Origin: Blastocladiella britannica
Lineage: Eukaryota > Blastocladiomycota > Blastocladiomycetes > Blastocladiales > Blastocladiaceae
NCBI GenBank assembly: GCA_025349905.2
Contig: MU624882.1
Location: 5,921 to 18,960 of the forward strand
DNA length: 13,040 bases
Direction of reading: 5' to 3'
Shown here: positions 7,687 to 13,040 of the stretch, one piece after another
Numbering within the stretch: the first letter of the stretch is position 1
How the letters are laid out: the number at the start of each line of letters is the position of its first letter
Position numbers and translations under genes: made by a program
Notes under the pieces: model-generated
The model's input: only the letters and a program-made list of their open reading frames with translations
The model's database searches: none
What the model was told of the DNA's origin: nothing

Positions 7687-8835
7687 TCAAATGGGCAGCG
7701 CAATCCCGGCCAGGTACCGCACATTGTTGATCAGATGCACCATGTTTCCTCGGAACCGGTTGGGTTGCCCCGCATCCAGTCGTTGCACCTCGTCCGTGAC
7801 GGACGCCGCCGAGTCGCAAAACTCAATCTCGAGCTCGTGGGTGACAGCCCCCGTGCCCGTAGACGTGACTTTGGTCAGATCCACCTGCACGCACGCGTGC
7901 GTGTACGTGATGCGGTCCTTGACCCGCTCGTCGGGCTCCGGCTTGGCCCCCGGCGGTGGAGCCTCGTCAATGGGCACTTCAATCGCCACCGTGACCCGGT
8001 AATCGAACGGCGCCCGTGGGACATGCACGTCCAAGTGCGCGAGCTTGTGTTTGCAGATCCGCGCCGTCACGCACGCGGCGGGTCCACCTGGGTGCCGCGC
8101 CGCCAGCCGCGGGTCGTACGATTCCCGAACGCGGTCGCCACTAGATGACCCGGCATAGAACCGGTCGGTCTGCACCAGGTGCGTGTATTTCAGCCGCCGC
8201 TGCTCCACCAGCTTGTTGAGCATGCGGTTGTAGTGCGCGTGCTGGGCCGCCGGCATCGTCGCCTCGAACCGCACTCGCAGTCCGCCCGGACCGGCGCCGG
8301 GACCACTCACGATAGGTGTTTCGCAGGTCACGGGAAGCGACAGCCGCGGCGCATTTGGGCCGCTGCCCGAGGAGGACATGTCCAGCAGGCGGCCAAGCTT
8401 GGCCTCGACCTCGAGCACCGCGCCTTTATGCGACGCTAACAGGCCGAGTGCACGCGCCGAGTGCAGCTCCGCGTACACGAAATCCAGTACTGCGCGGTGA
8501 ATGTCCGGGACTAGCGGGTCGGGGCCAAAGATGGTTGGCGGAAGGCCGTTGTCTTCCTCCTTTTGTTGTCTTTGTTGTTGCTGTGCATGTGTTGGTGGTT
8601 GGAGTCGGTGTCGTTCGCGTTGTGCTTGCGGGTCGTGGTGGTCTGGTGCACTAGGGGCGGCGGGACTAGTAGTTGAAGCTGATTGTTGTTGGTGGTGAGA
8701 GTACTGCTGAGAGTACGGGTCCAGATCTAGACGCGCGCGCTTGGCAGGTCTCGGCGGCAGGACCGCATCTGAAGGCGACTGGGAGCGGCCCGAGCCGTCC
8801 GCGAGCGACGGTGGTGTGGAGTGTCCGTCAGACAT
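7687..8835 (-). CDS. CET1: mRNA capping enzyme beta subunit, polynucleotide 5'-triphosphatase
   Basis: Single exon of 382 residues. It removes the gamma phosphate of nascent RNA 5' ends, the first step of cap synthesis in the nucleus, and in fungi works with a separate guanylyltransferase (Ceg1). It belongs to the metal-dependent triphosphate tunnel family. Motif A is LEVEAKLG (141-148), with E142, E144 and K146 fitting ExExK. The following strands read KYTHLVQTDRFY (216-227) and FDYRVTVAIEVP (277-288). VKDRITYTH and VQVDLTKV precede motif C, HELEIEF (333-339), with E334, E336 and E338. Residues 1-95 are a disordered Gln/His/Pro-rich tail with a basic stretch, PPRPAKRAR (27-35), that could be a nuclear signal. 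The frame stays open upstream of 8835, but that part has no family similarity. The stop is 21 bases from the convergent LSM1 stop. Confidence 0.92.
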   Translation of the reverse strand: MSDGHSTPPSLADGSGRSQSPSDAVLPPRPAKRARLDLDPYSQQYSHHQQQSASTTSPAAPSAPDHHDPQAQRERHRLQPPTHAQQQQRQQKEEDNGLPPTIFGPDPLVPDIHRAVLDFVYAELHSARALGLLASHKGAVLEVEAKLGRLLDMSSSGSGPNAPRLSLPVTCETPIVSGPGAGPGGLRVRFEATMPAAQHAHYNRMLNKLVEQRRLKYTHLVQTDRFYAGSSSGDRVRESYDPRLAARHPGGPAACVTARICKHKLAHLDVHVPRAPFDYRVTVAIEVPIDEAPPPGAKPEPDERVKDRITYTHACVQVDLTKVTSTGTGAVTHELEIEFCDSAASVTDEVQRLDAGQPNRFRGNMVHLINNVRYLAGIALPI

Positions 8836-8958
8836 AACGCGTTCAGTCTGAAGTGAGAGAGAGCCCTGATCGGGGACTCCTTCTGGAAGGCCCTCCTTGG
8901 TATAAATCCTTGACCGCGCCCCCTCTTCCGACCGACGCCCTAAGAAAAGAAAAAAATA
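8836..8958. promoter_or_regulatory. Shared 123-bp divergent promoter region with TATA box
   Basis: This gap separates the divergent starts of CET1 (8835, minus) and the unknown gene (8959, plus). TATAAAT at 8901-8907 on the plus strand lies about 50 bases before the plus-strand ATG and is a plausible TATA box for it. The ATG follows an A-rich leader (AAGAAAAGAAAAAAATA). Confidence 0.5.
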
Positions 8959-10157
8959 ATGGACATGCTCGCCTCCATCAAGAACACCATCAAGTCCTTT
9001 GGCGGCGCCCAGGTCGACGAGCGCCTTCGCCCGGCGGTACACAAGCGCGCGACCGAGGAGCTCACGAACCTTCGCACCCGTCTGATCGCCGACCTGCCCG
9101 ACACGCTGGAACGCCACCTGCTGGTTGCCGCCAAGCACTTTGTCGACCACGACGATGGGGAGGGCTTCTCGCAGGTGGCCGCCACGTTCATTCGGAAGCA
9201 GCTGGTCGAGCACCCGCGCGGGCCCGAACGCATCAAGAACATGGTCGACAAGGTGCGCAACAACCTGGGTCCCGTGGTCATGCGTGCGACCGACCGGCTG
9301 GACGAGCGCGCGACCGAGGCGGCCATGCGTGAGCTCAAGGGCACGCTGCACCTGAACCCATCGGCCGAGAATGCCAGTGCTGCCGCTACGGGCGCCGAGA
9401 AGCCTCCCAAGGCCCGCGGCCTGAACGGCGAAGACGATATCGATTCGGAGGACAACCCCGAGTTTGGCGACCTCAACCGTGCGCTGAACGCCGAGCCGCC
9501 CGTTGACCCGGCCACCTTGGATCCGGCGCTCATGCGCGACATTGAGCGGTCGTGGCCCAAGCTGCCCGCGGAGGACCTGGCCAGCGAGAAGATTGCCGCC
9601 AAGGTCTCGCTGCGGGCCCGTGCGCTGGTTCGCCAGCTGACGATCAAGATGCTGCCGATGGTGGTGGTGGCGATCCCGGACGAGCTCGAGCGCGCGGTCA
9701 ACGTGCTCATGGACGAGTACGTGGACGAGCAGTTTGATTCGTTGCGTGACGCGCCGTGGTCGGGCAAGTGGCTCGATAAGGTATGGATCTATCTTTTTTT
9801 TGTTACTCGATTGGCACTTACTCATTTCCTTCTGTATAGCTCTTTACCAAGGCCGAGCGCAAGGTCGAGGACATGCAGCGTGCTCTTGTGGACGACTTTA
9901 TGGATGGTATGGTCTTCATTTCCGTCCATTCATTCAAAGAAAACTCACTACAGTCGTAAAAGGCATGTGGCACAACGGTGTCCGCCCCGGTGTCGTCGAC
10001 AAGGCCGTCACGCTCACCGTCAAGTTCGAGGACAGTGTCCGTGTTTTCTCTTTCTTTTTTTTTGGCCTCCGTCAATACGCAAGGCACTAATATCCCATAA
10101 CTGCAACTTCAGGTCGCTGGCCAGATCAAGAATACGCTGGACGTGCTTCCCTTCTAA
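8959..10157 (+). CDS. Alpha-helical protein of unknown function
   Basis: Exons 8959-9780, 9840-9906, 9954-10036 and 10113-10157 give 338 residues. Introns of 59, 47 and 76 bp (GTATGG, GTATGG, GTCCGT; TAG/CAG acceptors) keep the frame, and codon use looks coding throughout. I do not recognise the family. The protein is predicted to be mostly charged helices. The N-terminus (MDMLASIKNTIKSFGG) could form an amphipathic helix. An acidic, Ala/Pro-rich linker lies at about 133-190. There is no signal peptide or clear membrane segment; MLPMVVVAIP (231-240) is hydrophobic but short. Two segments share a pattern, LPDTLERHLLVAAKHFVD (46-63) and IPDELERAVNVLMDEYVDE (239-257), which hints at an old internal duplication. 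The C-terminus is VAGQIKNTLDVLPF. It is divergent from CET1 and convergent with MEF2. Confidence 0.8.
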
Positions 10158-10210
10158 AATTTGCTTTCTTGTTATTAATACAAAGATTTTTTTTTCGCTC
10201 TATCTGCTTC

Positions 10211-12690
10211 TCAATGCTCCGATCCGATCCGGTACCCGACCATTTCCATAGTAAAAGTGGCCGCTCCGCCCGAATGGGACCGCACTGCCGACGAGTACCC
10301 GACCACCTGCGCGAGCGGCACCTCGGCGTCCACGACCTGCCACTGGGGGTCGTCCTCGGCCGCCATCACTTGCGAAATGCGCGTGTCGCGGCGGTGCAAG
10401 TCGCGCAAGATATCCCCGACGCGGTTGGTCGGCGTGCGCACCGTCAGGTGCATCACCGGCTCCACCATGGCCGGCTCGGCGGCCCGTAATGCTCTCGCTA
10501 CCGCCCAGTGCACGGCCGCGGCTGCGGCTGACGGCGATAACAACAGAGCCGCCGGCGATTTGCCGGATGCGTCAGAGGATTCGGTGGAGGTGCCGGCAAT
10601 CGAAAGCGTGGATACGCGGACATTGACGCCGGTCACGGGCATGCCGCGCAGCGGTCCCGCGGCAAGCGCCGAGTGCACAGCCTCTTCCGCAAAGTGCCGC
10701 ACGTCCGGGCTGGCGTCCGGTAAATCGATCGTCACGGCCGAATGCACCACGGCGCTGTCGGTGCTCACAATCAGCTCGGCGCGGTGCTCGTGCCGGCCCG
10801 TGGGCTCGACGTGGACCGCGACTCGAACCGCTGTTGTAGCGCCAGTACTGGTCGTGGAGTGCGAGGCGCGAACATAAACGTCGTCAAAGTCAGCGGGCTC
10901 CGTGACCGTCTCGCGGTACGCGATGGCCACGTCCCCGATCGCCGCATCGACCTTATGTTCGCGGACCAGCCGGTCGCGAATAATCTCCATGTGCAGCTCG
11001 CCCTGGCCCGCGACAAGCACTTGGCCCGTCTCTGGGTCCTCGCGCACCGACACGCTCGGGTCTTCGCGCACCAGGTGCTGCAGCGCGTCGTCGAGGTCCT
11101 TTGCCGCCGACGCCGACGCGGGCTCGATCGCGCACGTGAACACGGGCGCCGGAATGGCCAGCCCGTCCAGGAGCAATGGCGGGGTAGCGGTCGAGGAGCA
11201 CAGCGTGTCCCCCGTGCGCGTGTGCTTGAGCCCCAGGATCACGCCAATGTTGCCGGCGGAGATGTGGTCGGTCTCTTCGGTGTCGGCCGCGTACATGGTC
11301 AGCAACTTGTTGACGCGTTCCTTGGTGTGGGTGCTGGTGTTGAGCAGCGTGTGTTTGGCGAGCAGGACCCCTGTCGTATTTCATCATTATACGGAAAGGT
11401 GGTGGTTCATCCAGGACAATGCAACGTACCCGAGTAGACGCGCACATAGGTCAAGTACCCGCGCTTGGCGTCAAACACGACCTTGAATGCGAGCGCACAG
11501 AGATGCTGGTCCTCAACCCGCACTGCCACTTCTTTTCCACCGCGAGCCGAGACCGTCACAGCCGCACTGCCACCCTTGTGCACACCATGACTTGTGGTAG
11601 CAACGTGGGGCGAAACAGTCACGGCGCGAACGGGCGGCCGATCGGCCGGGCTTGGGAGGTACCGGACCACCGCATCGAGCACGGGCTGCACGCCCAAGTT
11701 GCGGAACGCCGCGCCCAGGAGCACGGGCGTGCCGGTACCGGCAAGTGTGCACTCGCGCAACGCCGTGTGCAGGAGGTCGCTGGATACGGCCATCGGGTCT
11801 TCGGAGGTCAGCAGCGCATCCAGCACCGGGTCCGAGTGCTCGGCCAGCGCGTCCACGAGCTCGGCGCGGGCCGTTCGCGCTGCGTCCAGTATCGGATGAT
11901 CGTTCGCCAGAGGCACCGGTGCGCACGGCTGGCCGTCCGGGAGCCACGTCAGCATGGCCAGATCAATGACATTGACGATCCCCACCAGGCCCGACGCGTG
12001 CGGCGACACGGCCTCGTCCATGTACGGCAGCTGGGTGATTAGTGGGGAGCCCCACCCGGTCAGCTTTTGCTGCATGCCCCTGACAGCACGGTCCAGTGAC
12101 GCGCCCGCCCGGTCCATTTTGTTGACAAACACGAACCGCGGGACACGGTACGCGTTGGCCTGGCGCCAGACGGTGGCCGTCTGCGCCTCGACGCCCGCAA
12201 CGCCATCGAGAACCACCACTGCGCCGTCCAGGACGCGCAACGACCGCTCCACCTCAAAGTTGAAGTCAATGTGGCCGGGCGTGTCAATCAGGTTGAGTTT
12301 GGCGGCCGACCGCGTGTTTGCTTTTGTAGACGTGCTCGCCATAGGCATGGGCCAACCAAACGTGATGGCCGCAGACTGAATCGTAATTCCGCGTTCGCGC
12401 TCCTGCGGCAAGAAATCTGTCACGGTCGACCCCTCGTCCACGTTCCCAAGCCGGGACGTGAACCCGGCCAGGTACAGCATGCGCTCGGTGGTGGTTGTTT
12501 TGCCCGCATCGACGTGTGCGCAAATGCCAAAGTTGCGGATGGCATCGAGCGGCGCGTCGCCAGCATTTGGCTGCTGGTGACGATACGACAAGACGGACGC
12601 GTGAATGAAGCGTCGGTGCGGCGAGAGTGCCGCGATTGGCGCGCTTATTGGCCGCAAGAGGACCTGCAGCAGCAAGGGACGCGTTCCCAT
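10211..12690 (-). CDS. MEF2: Mitochondrial ribosome-releasing factor 2 (EF-G-like GTPase)
   Basis: Exons 12690-11430 and 11370-10211 give 806 residues; the 59-bp intron runs GTACGT to CGACAG and joins YVRVYSG to VLLAKHT. This EF-G2-type GTPase (human GFM2, yeast Mef2) works with ribosome recycling factor to split mitochondrial ribosomes after termination. The first 45 residues are Arg/Leu/Ala/Ser-rich without acidic residues until about 45, as in a mitochondrial presequence. GTPase motifs are AHVDAGKT (58-65), RGITI (100-104), DTPGH (136-140), NKMD (190-193) and the G5-like LLGAAFRNLGVQP. TVTDFLPQERERGITIQSA is typical of the MEF2 rather than the MEF1 branch. Later domains show GQGELHMEIIRDRL, AYRETVTEP and, in domain V, EPVMHLTVRTPTNRVGDIL. 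A Met/Ser/Thr/Lys-rich insert of about 15 residues precedes KLNLIDTPGH. The stop is 53 bases from the convergent gene. Confidence 0.93.
11371..11429 (-). other. MEF2 intron
   Basis: This 59-base phase-1 intron has a GTACGT donor and a CAG acceptor. Without splicing, the first exon reads into a stop shortly after the donor, and the second half of the factor would be lost. Confidence 0.8.
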
Positions 12691-12873
12691 TCTTCGCAGG
12701 TGGGGAGAGTAGGAATAAAATCCGGCGCAGAACAGTCAAAAAGCTTTTCCTCAGGAATCGGACTTGATTACCTTTTTCCAGTGGACTTGCAAAACACTTT
12801 TTCCAACGGAATTTGGCTCCAAAATCCAGCCGAATCAGAATCCCATTCATCTTCCCATTCCCAAAAAAAAATC
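12691..12873. other. Upstream region of MEF2
   Basis: An AT-richer stretch upstream of the minus-strand MEF2 start. It carries an A-run near 12863-12871 and short open frames without protein character. No TATA box is evident on the minus strand close to the start. It should contain the MEF2 promoter and the 3' end of whatever gene lies beyond. Confidence 0.45.
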
Positions 12874-13040
12874 CTATATAAAATTTTCTTTGAACAAATA
12901 CTCGGTGTCGATCACATCCAGATCCTGCTCGAACTTGATCGCACACAAAAAGAAACCTATACAAAAGATACAAAAGAAATAAACATGTTGGCCATATGCT
13001 CGTTCGCAAGATAGTACTTTGAATTGGGGTGAGTGTGATT
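12874..13040 (-). CDS. Possible C-terminal exon(s) of a gene cut by the window edge
   Basis: On the minus strand a frame open from the window edge ends with DLDVIDTEYLFKENFI and a stop at 12874-12876. These residues look like real protein inside AT-rich flanks. Inside it, GTTTAT to CGAGCAG (60 bases, phase 0) has the length typical of introns here. Near the edge, ACTCACCCCAATTCAAAG resembles a branch site and AAG acceptor. The product is not recognised and the exon structure is uncertain; it may be non-coding. Confidence 0.3.
   Translation of the reverse strand, partial: SHSPQFKVLSCERAYGQHVYFFCIFCIGFFLCAIKFEQDLDVIDTEYLFKENFI

Noticed and set aside
8836..9825. Upstream extension of the CET1 frame to 712 codons
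   Set aside because: It is antisense to exon 1 of the unknown plus-strand gene and has no similarity to the triphosphatase family. The ATG at 8835 gives a normal-sized protein.
9781..10251. 430-codon read-through version of the unknown gene
   Set aside because: It translates the first intron and then shifts frame. Splicing restores a coherent reading with standard splice sites.
12764..12982. 72-codon plus-strand frame
   Set aside because: AT-rich, Lys/Ile/Ser-rich translation without motifs. It lies opposite a possible minus-strand exon.

Overview
The window looks like nuclear DNA of a compact, GC-rich fungal genome. Genes are separated by tens to a few hundred bases and carry short GT-AG introns (47-76 bp). 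Fungal affinity is suggested by a Cet1-type (ExExK, metal-dependent) RNA triphosphatase and a fungal-type voltage-sensor-like membrane protein. A TBC1D31-like protein, a family tied to centriolar satellites and cilia in animals, suggests a lineage that still makes flagella. A zoosporic fungus (Blastocladiomycota- or Chytridiomycota-like) is my best guess. That placement is inference from gene content, not from a search.

Layout, left to right: (1) 104-1210 +, four-exon membrane protein with a voltage-sensor-like S1-S4 domain and no pore; (2) 1211-1788, a non-coding interval; (3) 1789-3840 -, TBC1D31-like protein made of a TBC domain and a coiled coil, without WD40 repeats; (4) 3858-6525 -, Ku70, four exons, with an acidic insertion carrying two SUMO-interaction-like motifs; (5) 6574-7665 +, LSM1, three exons, with a 200-residue low-complexity RGG/Q/Y/H-rich N-terminal extension; (6) 7687-8835 -, Cet1-type mRNA capping enzyme triphosphatase subunit; (7) 8959-10157 +, four-exon protein of unknown function; (8) 10211-12690 -, mitochondrial ribosome-releasing factor 2 (MEF2/GFM2), two exons; (9) 12691-13040, AT-rich upstream DNA and possibly the last exon(s) of another minus-strand gene cut by the window edge.

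The genes do not form one pathway. They are mostly housekeeping functions: DNA end joining, mRNA decapping, mRNA capping, mitochondrial ribosome recycling and ciliary/trafficking scaffolding. LSM1 (decapping) and CET1 (capping) are convergent neighbours acting at opposite ends of the life of the mRNA 5' cap, but nothing shows that this is more than chance. I see no mobile element, CRISPR array, rRNA or tRNA. The most interesting points are the Ku70 insertion, the LSM1 extension, the WD40-less and probably catalytically dead TBC1D31-like protein, and the extreme packing of neighbouring transcripts. All exon boundaries were read by eye from splice sites, frame continuity and remembered family patterns.
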